Shown: in pieces, positions 37,551 through 46,316 of the stretch
How the letters are laid out: each line of letters opens with the position of its first letter
Position numbering within the stretch: position 1 is the stretch's first letter
Source: Bin80 sp965261255
GTDB lineage: Bacteria > Bacteroidota > Rhodothermia > Rhodothermales > Bin80
Assembly: GCA_965261255.1 (NCBI GenBank)
Contig: CBDHCQ010000004.1
Span: 620,001 to 684,000 of the forward strand
Direction: 5' to 3'
Length of the DNA stretch: 64,000 nucleotides
Position numbers and translations under genes: made by a program
The notes under the pieces: generated by a model
What the model was told of the DNA's origin: nothing
What the model saw: the letters and a program-made list of their open reading frames with translations, nothing else
The model's database searches: none

Positions 37551-38459
37551 ATGCAGGCACAACAGGCCATACAGGGCTGTGCACCCACGATGTTTTTCGA
37601 CTGTGCACAGGAGGTCTTTCGACTCACAACAGAGGCGTGGCTTACGCGCTCACTGGATGCAGCGCAGACGCTCTTTCTCAGCCTAGCGCTCCTGGAAATT
37701 GTCGTGACCGGCTACATGGTCTGGATTGGACGCAATAAACAGGGCGGAGATCTGATCAGCCAGTTCGCATTCAAGATCGGGCTGCTGGCGTTTGTACTCG
37801 GGCTTGTTTCCACCTACCACAGGTGGCTGCCTATGATTGCCCAAGGCTTTGGAGAAACGGCAGTATACATTGGCGGAAGCGGGGTTACTCACCTATCACC
37901 AACCCATCTACTGAACATTGGTCTGAGCATGTTACTGACGGTAATGCAGTCTGTGGGGTTGATTTCTGATCTGGTGACCTCGCTTGCCGTGATTCCCGCC
38001 CTCATTATGCTTTTATGTTTTGTGGCGCTCGCGGCCCATCTGCTTGTTGCCATGATAGAGAGCTATGTAGTTGTAACGGGAGGTCTCTTTTTTGTTGGAT
38101 TCATGGCTTTTCGGGGGACGGCGCCGCTCGGTGAGGGATACCTGAAGTATGTGGTTTACGTTGGTGTCAAGTTGTTTTTTATCATTCTGATTGCGAGCGT
38201 AGCCGCCTCAATCGGTGACGACATGGTCGCGCTGCTGCAATCCTATGATAATCTGTGGCTGGAATCCTTTGGGCGGCTTTTTTCCGGCAATCCCGGCGGG
38301 GCGGCTGATGCGGTTTCTTCGCGGCTGGGGTTCCTGTGGTCAATCACGGCGGTAGCGATTCTGCTGGCGGGATTGGGGTTATACATGCCGGGTCGGATTG
38401 CAACACGGCTTAGCCAGGGCTTGACCATAAACTTCAAAAAAGCACTGGAGCGTCTGTAA
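37551..38459 (+). CDS. trbL: TrbL/VirB6-family polytopic membrane protein
   Basis: Inner-membrane channel component of the type IV secretion system. The 302-residue protein has five or more hydrophobic segments (about residues 45-65, 74-95, 120-165, 185-215 and 270-290), separated by short loops. I chose the ATG at 37551; another in-frame ATG at 37515 adds 12 residues. TAATG couples it to trbF. Family call from topology, size, the conserved-looking GGLFFVGFMAFRGTAPLGEGYL region and position. Confidence 0.82.
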   Translation: MQAQQAIQGCAPTMFFDCAQEVFRLTTEAWLTRSLDAAQTLFLSLALLEIVVTGYMVWIGRNKQGGDLISQFAFKIGLLAFVLGLVSTYHRWLPMIAQGFGETAVYIGGSGVTHLSPTHLLNIGLSMLLTVMQSVGLISDLVTSLAVIPALIMLLCFVALAAHLLVAMIESYVVVTGGLFFVGFMAFRGTAPLGEGYLKYVVYVGVKLFFIILIASVAASIGDDMVALLQSYDNLWLESFGRLFSGNPGGAADAVSSRLGFLWSITAVAILLAGLGLYMPGRIATRLSQGLTINFKKALERL

Positions 38460-39121
38460 TGGCAAAGGAAGGACATCCCTATCTGGATGGACGGTACGCT
38501 TTCGAGCGGCTTTTTGGCGACCTTGCAAGGGGCAAGTGTTCATGGCAGTCCGTCGCATTCATTGCATTGCTATTGAATCTTGTGCTTACCGTGGGGTATG
38601 TGCATCTGGCTTCTCAACACAAGGTGGTGCCTTATGTGGTGGAGTTGGATGCCTTGGGAGAGATGCGCGCAGCGGGGCGACTCTCCTTGCGGGATATCCC
38701 TGAGCGGGCAATCACCGCCGTTCTGCGCCGCTTCGTGCACAATCTGCGAACGGTACCCACCGACACCCGCCTGCTGAACGTGCGGTTACAGGATGCACGC
38801 ACACATGTAAATGGCCGTGCAGCAAAGACGCTCGTAACCGATCTGGAGCGCGATCGTGAAGACCTGGAGCGCATGCTCCAGCGCGGCGATACACGTTATG
38901 TGGAGGAGATCAGCAGTGTCCTGAAAGTGCCCGGTGAGGGCATACTCTACCGGGTATCCTGGCGGGAGCTTACCAGGATCGGGCATGAGGACCGCATTTC
39001 ATCCTATGAAGGGCATTTTCAGGTTCGTGTTGCGCCTGCCGAAGAGGAGGAGGTACTCAGCAGCAATCCACTGGGCATCTACATTATGGACTACACCCTG
39101 ACACAGGTCAGTTCGCTGTAA
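38459..39121 (+). CDS. trbF: TrbF/VirB8-family protein
   Basis: Assembly factor of the secretion channel. The 220-residue protein has a short cytoplasmic part (NPYLDGR-like HPYLDGRYAFERLFGDLA), one membrane helix (SVAFIALLLNLVLTVGYVHL, about residues 29-48) and a periplasmic NTF2-like domain including VVPYVVELDALGEMRAAGRL and a final YIMDYTLTQVSSL. That order is characteristic of TrbF. It is the last gene of the first trb block; the mobilisation genes follow about 280 bases later. Confidence 0.87.
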   Translation: MAKEGHPYLDGRYAFERLFGDLARGKCSWQSVAFIALLLNLVLTVGYVHLASQHKVVPYVVELDALGEMRAAGRLSLRDIPERAITAVLRRFVHNLRTVPTDTRLLNVRLQDARTHVNGRAAKTLVTDLERDREDLERMLQRGDTRYVEEISSVLKVPGEGILYRVSWRELTRIGHEDRISSYEGHFQVRVAPAEEEEVLSSNPLGIYIMDYTLTQVSSL

Positions 39122-39398
39122 CCAGCAAGCACATGCGTTCTAAAAGCCTGACGATTTCTGAGTGTGTTGTTCGTCTGCTCTTATTGAGGAGGGGGGTACG
39201 CATGCTTGTCGAGATGCAGCAGTTACGATCATTGTTCCATGCAGCTGTCTCGGGAAGCTTCCATGCTTGCCCGGATGCAGCACGAAGAAGCAGAAGTTGT
39301 GGACCGGGGCACACGGGGCGTCCGCACTTGCCCGGATACAGCAGTTCATGCGCTTCAATCCGGCAATATTCTTTGACATCAGAGCGGTGCATCAGGTG
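39122..39398. other. Gap before the mobilisation genes; candidate oriT region
   Basis: No gene is convincing. It carries the direct repeat CTTGCCCGGATRCAGCA twice, at 39266-39282 and 39327-39343, a related GATGCAGCAG at about 39213, and a short AAGCTT palindrome within GGGAAGCTTCC. Transfer origins often lie just upstream of mobC/relaxase genes and carry such repeats, so this is the best place for oriT, but no known nick sequence is recognised. Confidence 0.35.
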
Positions 39399-39680
39399 AT
39401 GGATAAGCGGAAGCGCTCATACTGGGTTGCAGTATATCTGACCCTAGATGAGAAAGAAGCGGTGGAGCGCAGAGCTAAAGCCCTGGGAATGAGTTTTTCT
39501 GGATTTTTGCGGGAGGGAGCAATAAATCCTAAGCGAAGCATTGAAGAGATTCTTGCACGCGAGTGGGTGGCCGTTGCACTCCAGCTTCGAAAAATGCAAT
39601 CAGAGAGTTCAGAGAAACAGCAGTTGCAGGAAATCCTGGAGCAGCTGAAGCTCTTGATCGCACGGACGATCTCCAGGTAA
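39399..39680 (+). CDS. MobC-like plasmid mobilisation accessory protein
   Basis: A 93-residue protein: KRKRSYWVAVYLTLDEKEAV then ERRAKALGMSFSGFLREGAI, the ribbon-helix-helix-like pattern of MobC/TraJ-type relaxosome proteins, followed by a helical tail. The ATG at 39399 fits the family start; AGGTG lies just upstream. These proteins help the relaxase open oriT. The relaxase gene follows 47 bases later. Confidence 0.75.
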   Translation: MDKRKRSYWVAVYLTLDEKEAVERRAKALGMSFSGFLREGAINPKRSIEEILAREWVAVALQLRKMQSESSEKQQLQEILEQLKLLIARTISR

Positions 39681-39727
39681 TGTGTATTCGATTTTATTGG
39701 AATGCAAACATTTTATGAGGGTACGCC

Positions 39728-40726
39728 ATGATCTGTGCAAGTAGATTCGTTCATTGTTTTCACAGTGTTGCCCACTATTTGGAGACTCCGAAGTCTCATC
39801 GGGAAGATCGGGTACGCGTTGCGTGGATCGAAGCACGTAACGTTGTGTCTGACGACAGTCTCGGCATTGCTGCACGGGAGATGGCCCTGGTTGCAGCGGG
39901 TAACGCGCGTGTCCGACGTCCATGCCTGCACTTATCTATTTCCTGGGCACCGGAGGATAATCCGTCCAGGGCTCAAATGACCGAGGTATCGGACCGTGTA
40001 CTGGCATCGCTCAAACTAAGTGAGCATCAGGCAATGCTTGTTGCGCATGGGGATGAACACTATGCACATCTCCATGCCATGGCGAATCGTGTGCACCCGA
40101 TAACGCGCATCTGCCGTAAGCAGACGTTCTTCTACCGTGATATTCAGGAGACACTGCGTAAGGCCGAGCGCGAAATGGCCTTCCGGGAAACTCCAGGACG
40201 TTGCTATCAGCTGCCCGGACAAAGCGCGCCCGACCGTAGAGAATGCCTTTCCAAGCGGGCCAAAAAGGCTACTCAGTCAAGGGGCGAAATACCCTTTCAA
40301 TTACTTGTTCGTGATGCGGCGGAGGCAGATTTCGATGCGGCTCAGAGCTGGCTGGACCTACATACGCGGCTGGGTGAGCAAGGATTGAAACTCGTGCCCC
40401 GTGGTTCAGGGCTAGTGGTAACCGACGGTCACGACTACGCAAAGTGCAGCAGCGTCGCCAGAGATGCGTCCCTACGCAAACTGGAGGCACGGTTCAATGC
40501 ACCATGGAGTAGTGCGGAGAAATGTTCTCTTGACCACAGTATTCAGCGGCTTGGGCAGGTCGTGTCAAAGGATTTGACCTCCTCGGATAAGCGTGCGCTG
40601 GTAAAGGAGTTCACTCGCCTGGACGCCCAGATAGGCGGATTAAGGACCAAGCTGACCCGGGCGGTCTACAATTCGCTAAGAACCTTGGCTAACGATGAGC
40701 AGCAGCGGGGAGACCTCGGGCGCTAA
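39728..40726 (+). CDS. Relaxase/mobilisation nuclease (MobA/VirD2 type)
   Basis: Nicks the transferred strand at oriT and stays bound to it. The 332-residue protein has the relaxase HUH region: PCLHLSISWAPEDNPSRAQM (about residues 65-84) and the metal-binding motif HGDEHYAHLHAMANRVHP (about 108-125), with three His residues and the NRVHP tail seen in MobA/VirD2-type enzymes. The catalytic Tyr should be near the N terminus (HYLETPKSH, about 17). The C-terminal part is basic and helical, with no primase or helicase domain. It is short for a relaxase but not abnormal for mobilisation types. Confidence 0.87.
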   Translation: MICASRFVHCFHSVAHYLETPKSHREDRVRVAWIEARNVVSDDSLGIAAREMALVAAGNARVRRPCLHLSISWAPEDNPSRAQMTEVSDRVLASLKLSEHQAMLVAHGDEHYAHLHAMANRVHPITRICRKQTFFYRDIQETLRKAEREMAFRETPGRCYQLPGQSAPDRRECLSKRAKKATQSRGEIPFQLLVRDAAEADFDAAQSWLDLHTRLGEQGLKLVPRGSGLVVTDGHDYAKCSSVARDASLRKLEARFNAPWSSAEKCSLDHSIQRLGQVVSKDLTSSDKRALVKEFTRLDAQIGGLRTKLTRAVYNSLRTLANDEQQRGDLGR

Positions 40727-41057
40727 ACCATTGGGCCTTCGGGAGCGTACAGCTAATGCTACGGCGGCGCATATTCGTGAGGAACTGGCTCCGGTCATTA
40801 GAGCATTGGAGGATAATCAGGAGGATCTCCAATCCTGTGTACGCCAGACAAGTCTGTTACTGGATATGCAGCAGCAACCTTGGAGAAAAGCGAGTGCCAT
40901 GTTATGGGGGATGGTGGTGGGTGCGCTCCTTTTTGCATTTCTGCAGCCACGGGTCAAGCACGGTAACGATGCTTGTACGTTGGGGAGTGAGGTACTGACG
41001 CAGTGGTCAACACTCTCTGCCTCAGAGCGTGCCGTGATTGAGAAAATCGTTGAATAG
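40695..41057 (+). CDS. Small membrane protein overlapping the relaxase gene
   Basis: A 120-residue protein starting at an ATG 32 bases before the relaxase stop. It has a helical N terminus (ANATAAHIREELAPVIRALE and following), one membrane segment (ASAMLWGMVVGALLFAFL, about residues 67-84), and a polar end. No family is recognised. Position and overlap suggest an accessory mobilisation protein like the small MobB/MbeB-type partners, but that is inference. Confidence 0.5.
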   Translation: MSSSGETSGAKPLGLRERTANATAAHIREELAPVIRALEDNQEDLQSCVRQTSLLLDMQQQPWRKASAMLWGMVVGALLFAFLQPRVKHGNDACTLGSEVLTQWSTLSASERAVIEKIVE

Positions 41058-41504
41058 CGTCAGCAGAGGGCGGCATTTTTCGGGAGGCTCACAGCTAGTT
41101 CAGGTGTGGGTAATTACGAAGCAATGTAATTCAATCAGCAACACGAAAACCAAGCCCGTCTTATTCACTACCGGCTCGCTGAATGAAGGTCATTGATCAG
41201 ACATGGGCGAATCTAACACCGTGATTTTGATTTTCCGCTTTTTTGTCCCTGTCTAACGACAAGACTTATTACGGTTGACGCTGCAATTTGACGCAGGGAG
41301 AAGTTACTTAGCGTAGCGGAACGAATAAGTGGAGTTTTCCACTTACTTCGAATCCGCCTATGATAGCAGATCAGCAGGTCACCCACTTGCTTGCTCTTTT
41401 CAGGGCAAAAAAATGACGATTAAGGCCGCCGCAGCCAAAGCGGCAATGTGCTAGTCAAGCGCGCACAAATATTTTCGCTTTCTGCGACAAATCCTTACCC
41501 TTCT
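41058..41504. other. AT-rich gap leading into the repeat array
   Basis: No gene seen. It holds a short hairpin AAGTGG-AGTTTT-CCACTT at about 41329-41346 inside longer matching flanks (TTCGAAT-like), and runs of T and A. Together with the repeat array that follows, it could be part of a replication or transfer origin. Confidence 0.35.
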
Positions 41505-41723
41505 CTGACATCCAGCCGGGCTCTTCACTGACATCCAGCCGGGCTCTTCACTGACATTCAGCCGGGCTCTTCACTGACATTCAGCCGGGCTCTTCACTGA
41601 CATTCAGCCGAAATCCTATTTGACGTATAAAGCGAGCGTTTTCTGACATCCAGAAGGCATATTCTAACACTCATTCGAGATCTGTTCTGACATTCAGCCG
41701 AAATTAAAATTAACATTCAGCCG
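41505..41723 (+). repeat. Iteron-like array of 22-23-nt direct repeats
   Basis: Five near-identical units of CTGACATYCAGCCG plus GGCTCTTCA start at 41505, 41528, 41551, 41574 and 41597, exactly 23 bases apart. Degenerate units continue in the same phase at about 41620, 41643, 41664, 41687 and 41710 (the last two again reading TGACATTCAGCCG and TAACATTCAGCCG). About ten units with a two-helical-turn period is typical of iterons or transposase-binding end arrays. Confidence 0.85.
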
Positions 41724-41773
41724 ATAAATGTATTGATTATTGGTCAAAACATTCACTGACAACGAATTGCAAA

Positions 41774-43066
41774 ATGACTAAGCGAGACTTAATTCCTCGA
41801 AATCTACGGCCTCTTCTTATTGAAAAGACGGGGTGCTCACCAGTTATTCTGATCCATTGACCTCGTCAATGCGGTAAGACCACCTAAGCGCAATCCGTGG
41901 GGGAACCACTCGGGTATTCGTATTTCACGTTTGATGATGTAGATACTCGGGCGGCCGCACAATCTGACCCAATGGGCTTTGTAAGCGAATTGCCAGACCG
42001 TGCTATCCTTGACGAAATCCAATTTGATCCAGAACTGTTTCGCGCGATCAAATTGTCCGTAGATCGTCATAGAGTGCCTTGACGGTTCACCTTGACCGGT
42101 TCTACTAACGTACTCCTTGTCCCCGATTTAGCTGACGCACTCACCGGCCGAATGGAGACCGTACGTCTCCATCCCTTGTCCCAGCACGAAATTGAACGGA
42201 CCGAATCGCTTCCTTTCCTGAAACGACTGTTTAAAGGTAAGTTCAGACACGAAGAGTTGAGCGTCTGTCAAGCAATCTTGCCGACCGAATCGTCGCTGGT
42301 GGATACCCTGAGGCATTGAAATGTCCATCAGATCAGAGTCGTTATTCCTGGTATCGCAATTATGCCATTTCTCTTATCCAAAGGGACATGCTGGATTTGT
42401 CCAAGATTCAATCGTCTGATGCAATACCTAGGTTACTCACTACTGTAGCCAATTTATCCGGGCAACTATTTAATGTTGCCACCATTGCCTCGCAGTTCCA
42501 AATGAGCCGTAATACAGTTAGGGATTACCTGATATTATTGGAGCGTCAGTTTCTGATTAAACGACTTCCATCGTGGTACAGCAGTCGCATAAAGAGGATG
42601 GTGAAGAAACCCAAGATTCATATCAGCGACACGGGATTAGCATGTACGCTACTCCGAATGGAACCCGATTCATTGTTAAAAAACCGAAGCATTTTTGGAC
42701 AGCTTCAAGAATCGTTTGTCGTTCAGGATTTGAGGCGACAGGCAAGTTACTCCGACCAACCTTATGAATTCTACCATATTTCGTGACCGAGATGGAATTG
42801 AAGTTGACCTAGTTATTGAACTCGGTTCTTTTGAATTAGCCGATGTTGAAGTCAAAGCCTCAGCCACCGTAGCCAGTTCTGATTTCAAAGGGCTTCGTAA
42901 AATCAAGGCCGCCGAAGGCGACCGATTCAAATTTGGCACCTTGCTGTACGACGGAGAGATATGCGCAAGTTTCGGGGACCGTATTTACGCTGTCCCAATT
43001 CGAATGCTCTGGGAAAGTTCGTGGGAGAAGCACGGATTCCAAGATCAGAAACACGGGTTACGATAG
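41774..43066 (+). pseudogene. Broken AAA/DUF4143 ATPase gene
   Basis: The pieces line up as one DUF4143-type ATPase. The start at 41774 reads MTKRDLIPRNLRPLL, the Walker A piece PRQCGKTT has a stop codon right before it (TGA at 41858) and another after it (TAA at 41885), then FTFDDVDTRAAAQSDP and LPDRAILDEIQFDPELF, a third stop at 42080, and VRLHPLSQHEIE. A frame change follows near 42310, then WYRNYAISLIQRDMLDLSKI, the HTH-like NVATIASQFQMSRNTVRDYL and the DUF4143 C terminus. A second frame change occurs near 42770 before FRDRDGIEVDLVIE. With three stops and two shifts it cannot make the full protein. Intact relatives are of unclear function and common in mobile regions. Confidence 0.8.
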
Positions 43067-43295
43067 ATTATGGGGACCCTGATAAAACTTAGCTCTTCGC
43101 TTTTATGGGTCCCTACCGCGCTCAATATTCGTAGTAGAACCTTCCTGTAGTTTTGACTGAACTTAACATTTTACTGAACACGAAATAGATGAGGTTAATT
43201 GATCAAACAAACAGAGCGTTATGGACGTAGCTACCGCGTTTTCTGCAGATGTTCACGGAGAAAGAGGATTCGTCAGTGGATATTCCGCTGGAAGT
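43067..43295. other. Short gap before the second repeat array
   Basis: No clear gene. An open frame from 43199 runs through the repeat array and into the Sel1-like fragment, but its first 85 residues are low-complexity products of the repeats. Confidence 0.4.
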
Positions 43296-43369
43296 GGGAC
43301 ACTAATCCGATTGATCTGGGACACCAATCCGATCGATCTGGGACACTAATCCGATTGATCTGGGACACC
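43296..43369 (+). repeat. Tandem 22-nt repeat, 3.4 copies
   Basis: GGGACACYAATCCGATYGAT followed by CT is repeated at 43296, 43318 and 43340, with a partial unit at 43362. Each unit contains a GATTGATC or GATCGATC core. The unit sequence differs from the array at 41.5 kb but the period is similar. It could be the multi-repeat end of an IS21-type insertion sequence or a replication-protein site; no transposase is adjacent. Confidence 0.85.
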
Positions 43370-43465
43370 TTATGTGCGGGGGATTTGTGGGATTGCTGTG
43401 GTGTATGCGCGCGCATCAGGCATTCGTCAGCTTCAAACACCCACGGGGGACAGAGGCCAACATCT

Positions 43466-43687
43466 TGGGTGAAAGCGGTAGAGTGGCGTACAAAAGGCAG
43501 CAAGTATTACCTCGGATGGCGTGATGTGAAACAAGATTTTGAGATAGCCGCGGAGTACTACATGAAAGTGGCACAGCCGGGACATGTGGATGCACAGGGC
43601 TATTTGGGGTTCGCACACCAGTCAGGTTTGGGCGTGGAAGTAGACTTCGTCGAGGCTCTACGGTGGTACAAGAAGGCAGCTGCCTGA
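43466..43687 (+). pseudogene. Sel1-like repeat protein fragment
   Basis: The last 73 codons of this frame read as Sel1-type helical repeats: AAEYYMKVAQPGHVDAQGYL then GFAHQSGLGVEVDFVEALRW and YKKAA, where alanine, glycine and the LG..G.GV pattern fit. There is no start codon of its own and no signal peptide; the upstream part is repeat-derived. It is probably the end of a larger gene that was interrupted. Confidence 0.5.
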
Positions 43688-43960
43688 CTATCCGCCGAGT
43701 ACGAACAACGCAACCGTTATTAAAACACCAAGAGCCCCACCAACAATACCAATCGTCCAAATAATTCCCTTGTATCGCGCATCCAACATATCTCTCTGGG
43801 CGTCAATTTTTGCTTCAAAACGACTTATGAGATTTTCGGATGCCATTGTTCTAACGAGTTCTACGAGTTCGTGAGTTTCCTCTGCTGTATGATCTCCATC
43901 CCTGTCCAGTTTGCGGAGGAGTGAAAAAGCGCGTGTTGTGTCCGGTTGCGATTCACTCAT
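43688..43960 (-). CDS. Small tail-anchored membrane protein
   Basis: A 90-residue protein with an acidic helical N-terminal part (LLRKLDRDGDHTAEETHELV then ISRFEAKIDAQRDMLDARYK, probable coiled coil) and a single C-terminal membrane helix (GIIWTIGIVGGALGVLITVA, about residues 65-84). No family is assigned with certainty; the layout is common for small proteins in mobile elements. The gene runs opposite to its neighbours and its stop abuts the Sel1-like fragment. Confidence 0.6.
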   Translation of the reverse strand: MSESQPDTTRAFSLLRKLDRDGDHTAEETHELVELVRTMASENLISRFEAKIDAQRDMLDARYKGIIWTIGIVGGALGVLITVALFVLGG

Positions 43961-44042
43961 TCATTACAACAGTATACAATATATTCGGCCAACAAAATAT
44001 ATTCCAAATACATACATAAGTTCCGGCAAATTGCAAACGGGG

Positions 44043-44177
44043 ATGCCCCCCACTAAAATTGATGCATCCCCCGATGAAGAGCAACGAATAATCTGGAATA
44101 GTGCCTATAAACGGGGGATTAATGTTTCCGAGGTTCGGAGAGTCCTTGCTATTGAACTTAGTGACAAATTGCTTTAG
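44043..44177 (+). CDS. Possible 44-residue small protein
   Basis: A short frame from an ATG at 44043 encodes a charged peptide (PPTKIDASPDEEQRI to VRRVLAIELSDKLL). It has a reasonable protein-like composition and a possible GGGG site just upstream (AACGGGG), but no recognised relatives. Confidence 0.3.
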   Translation: MPPTKIDASPDEEQRIIWNSAYKRGINVSEVRRVLAIELSDKLL

Positions 44178-44481
44178 AGTACTGGATTAGAGATCCCTGA
44201 ATAGCCACCTATTCCTTCCAGCTTTCACCCTTACTGGTTTCACCGGCGAACCATTGCTTTCTCGAACGGAGCACTGATACGAGGGTTTTCACGTAACTCC
44301 TTTGCGATTGGTTGGTAACTGGACGGTTTTATCCTCACCACTGGGCTATCTTCGGCTGGTTGTGGCTTGGTTCATTATTGCACCGGCTTACCGGTTATGT
44401 GGGAGCACCAGGGGGATGCTCCAATTAATATTGATGCCCCTGCGGTTATTCGTGAATCTCACAAAGTACGGTGTCTTGAAC
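44178..44481. other. Gap upstream of the second AAA ATPase
   Basis: No gene seen. The ATPase frame is open from 44302, but that 60-codon extension is hydrophobic and unlike the family, so I treat it as non-coding. Confidence 0.4.
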
Positions 44482-45618
44482 ATGCACAAGGATGGGTTGC
44501 ATCTTCCTGATTTGTCAATAACAAACTTTCGTGGAATACGTCAGCTTTCGATTAATAAATTGGGGCGTGTCACCCTAATTGCTGGTCTAAACGGAGTCGG
44601 TAAGACAACTGTTCTTGAAGCCGTGCGCGTGTACGCGGCTCTCGGGGACCAAGGTGTGTTTCGAGAATTACTCTATTCAAGAGGAGAATGCACTGAAATC
44701 CTTGACGAAGACCGCGATCGTAGGACGTATCTAGATTACGCGGCTCTCTTCTTTGGTAGAAAAGCTGCTTCCGATCAACCAATCTTAATCGGTCCTGCTT
44801 CCAGCCGAGATAGCCTAAAAATTGAAGTGGCGGATATAAAAGATTTACCTGAATCCCATCAAGAGTTGTTCCATAAGCTTAATTCTGAGGCCACCCAAGC
44901 TCTAAGGGTTACCTACAGCGACGCAGAAGTAGCACTTCCATGGCTCTCTGAGTCCTCAGGTTCAGTCGGACATGATTTGATCGGACGATTACCCCAAGTA
45001 CCAAGGCGAATGAGAACCAGCAAACGGGATATGCCGGATCCGATCAACTGTGAATCACTTGGTCCAGGCCTTCCAGAAAATCATGTTCTTGCAAGTTACT
45101 GGGATAAGGTCGTCCTAACCCCACAAGAGCCCCTCGCTCTGAAAGCTCTCGCGCTTACCGGGCAACAGATTGATCGCATTGCGGTAGTCGGTAACGGTGG
45201 GGGGAGGTTTCAGAGTCCTGGCCGCCGAATTGCAGTTAAGATGAGTGATCAAAGCCAACCGGTTCCTTTAAAAAGCCTGGGTGATGGAATAACGCGCTTA
45301 TTCGCTGCGGGCCTCGCATTGGCTGTAAGCCGTAATGGTTTTCTGATACTTGACGAAGTAGAAAATGGACTTCATTATTCCGTCCAATACGAGTTTTGGA
45401 GGATGATTCTTATGGTTGCGCATGCTTATAACGTTCAAGTGCTTGCTACGACACAAAGCTTTGATTGTATCAAAGCATTCGCAAGCGCGGCCCGTGAGAT
45501 TGAAGAATCAGAGGGTGTTCTAATACGCTTGGAGGGTGAGAACGGTGAATTACGAGCGATTGAGTATACAGAAGAAGAGTTGGAAATTGCGAGTAGTCAA
45601 GATATTGAGGTGAGGTAG
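44482..45618 (+). CDS. AAA15/21-type ATPase (OLD-like), conjugative-element cargo
   Basis: A 378-residue ABC/SMC-like ATPase. It has the opening strand LSITNFRGIRQLSI, Walker A GLNGVGKTT (about residues 35-43), a signature-like SLGDGITRLFAAGLALAV (about 270), Walker B FLILDEVENGLHY (about 285), and the switch region VLATTQSFDCIKAF. OLD-type ATPases normally act with a nuclease or TOPRIM partner, fused or adjacent; neither is visible here. It lies between the two trb blocks and is probably cargo of the conjugative element. Confidence 0.75.
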   Translation: MHKDGLHLPDLSITNFRGIRQLSINKLGRVTLIAGLNGVGKTTVLEAVRVYAALGDQGVFRELLYSRGECTEILDEDRDRRTYLDYAALFFGRKAASDQPILIGPASSRDSLKIEVADIKDLPESHQELFHKLNSEATQALRVTYSDAEVALPWLSESSGSVGHDLIGRLPQVPRRMRTSKRDMPDPINCESLGPGLPENHVLASYWDKVVLTPQEPLALKALALTGQQIDRIAVVGNGGGRFQSPGRRIAVKMSDQSQPVPLKSLGDGITRLFAAGLALAVSRNGFLILDEVENGLHYSVQYEFWRMILMVAHAYNVQVLATTQSFDCIKAFASAAREIEESEGVLIRLEGENGELRAIEYTEEELEIASSQDIEVR

Positions 45619-45782
45619 AGAGCGCAACCGCGCGCGATAAACCTCCTGTATACCACTTCCTACTCGTTAAGATTTCAGGAGCGTTGTGGGAGCGCTGAGA
45701 TGTTCTCGCAGCGAGGCCGGTTGTCAAAGCGTTGCTCTGGGATTATTGAATCCATGTGGGGCCAGGCAGGATGAAAGTTTCA

Positions 45783-46046
45783 TTACTCTACTCTCTTTGC
45801 GCGCACCTTTTGGCCGAAGTTTACCCTCTCCAACACGGTAGTGTAAGGGTAGGGGGTGCCACACTCCCTTTTAACGACAACTTCGGTGAGGGGTAACCAC
45901 AGTGATGATGTGACAGAGTCGAAGAAATAAACTTCCCATACTGAGTCGTCCATAAGCATGATCGTCTTCCCTCTATGGTTCACTTCTTTGATGCGAACTG
46001 GAGGCCTAGCGCATTCCATTAGTAACTGATCTTGTTGAGGGCTCAA
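45783..46046 (-). CDS. Small hypothetical protein
   Basis: An 87-residue protein, not recognised. The sequence is protein-like: RPPVRIKEVNHRGKTIMLMD, then DSVWEVYFFDSVTSSLWLPL, with mixed beta character and a basic end. The frame is opposite to the neighbours, ending 165 bases after the ATPase stop. Confidence 0.45.
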   Translation of the reverse strand: MSPQQDQLLMECARPPVRIKEVNHRGKTIMLMDDSVWEVYFFDSVTSSLWLPLTEVVVKRECGTPYPYTTVLERVNFGQKVRAKRVE

Positions 46047-46316
46047 TAGGTAAGTAGTAAATCAGTTTCCACTTCTCGTCTCTGCCACTGCGTCGTCCGG
46101 TATTCCCATGGAGGCTCAACGGCCTCCAACCCTTCGGCTACGCAATACGAAGACAGTACGTTCTCGTTTCAAGAACAAATTGAAGTCCACATCTCCCCCA
46201 GATGTCGCACATACTCTACTGTATATGTTTCCCGGATTTTGCCTGATCCGTAACAGGATGGCGGTTGCAGCAGCATATCATACGCGTACATTGACATAGC
46301 CTACAGGTAAAGTCAA
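46047..46316. other. Gap upstream of trbG
   Basis: No gene is convincing (one 63-codon frame at 46108-46299 lacks recognisable features). It should carry the promoter for the second trb block. Confidence 0.35.

Noticed and set aside
39133..39399. 88-codon gene before the mobC-like gene
   Set aside because: Composition is Arg/Ser/Cys-rich without motifs, opposing frames overlap it, and the region holds repeats suited to an origin of transfer.
41505..41723. CRISPR array
   Set aside because: Units are 23 bases and directly tandem, with no variable spacers; five are nearly identical and the rest simply degenerate. No cas genes are near.
43296..43369. CRISPR or attachment-site repeats
   Set aside because: Direct tandem units without spacers and only 3.4 copies; better explained as a binding array or insertion-sequence end.
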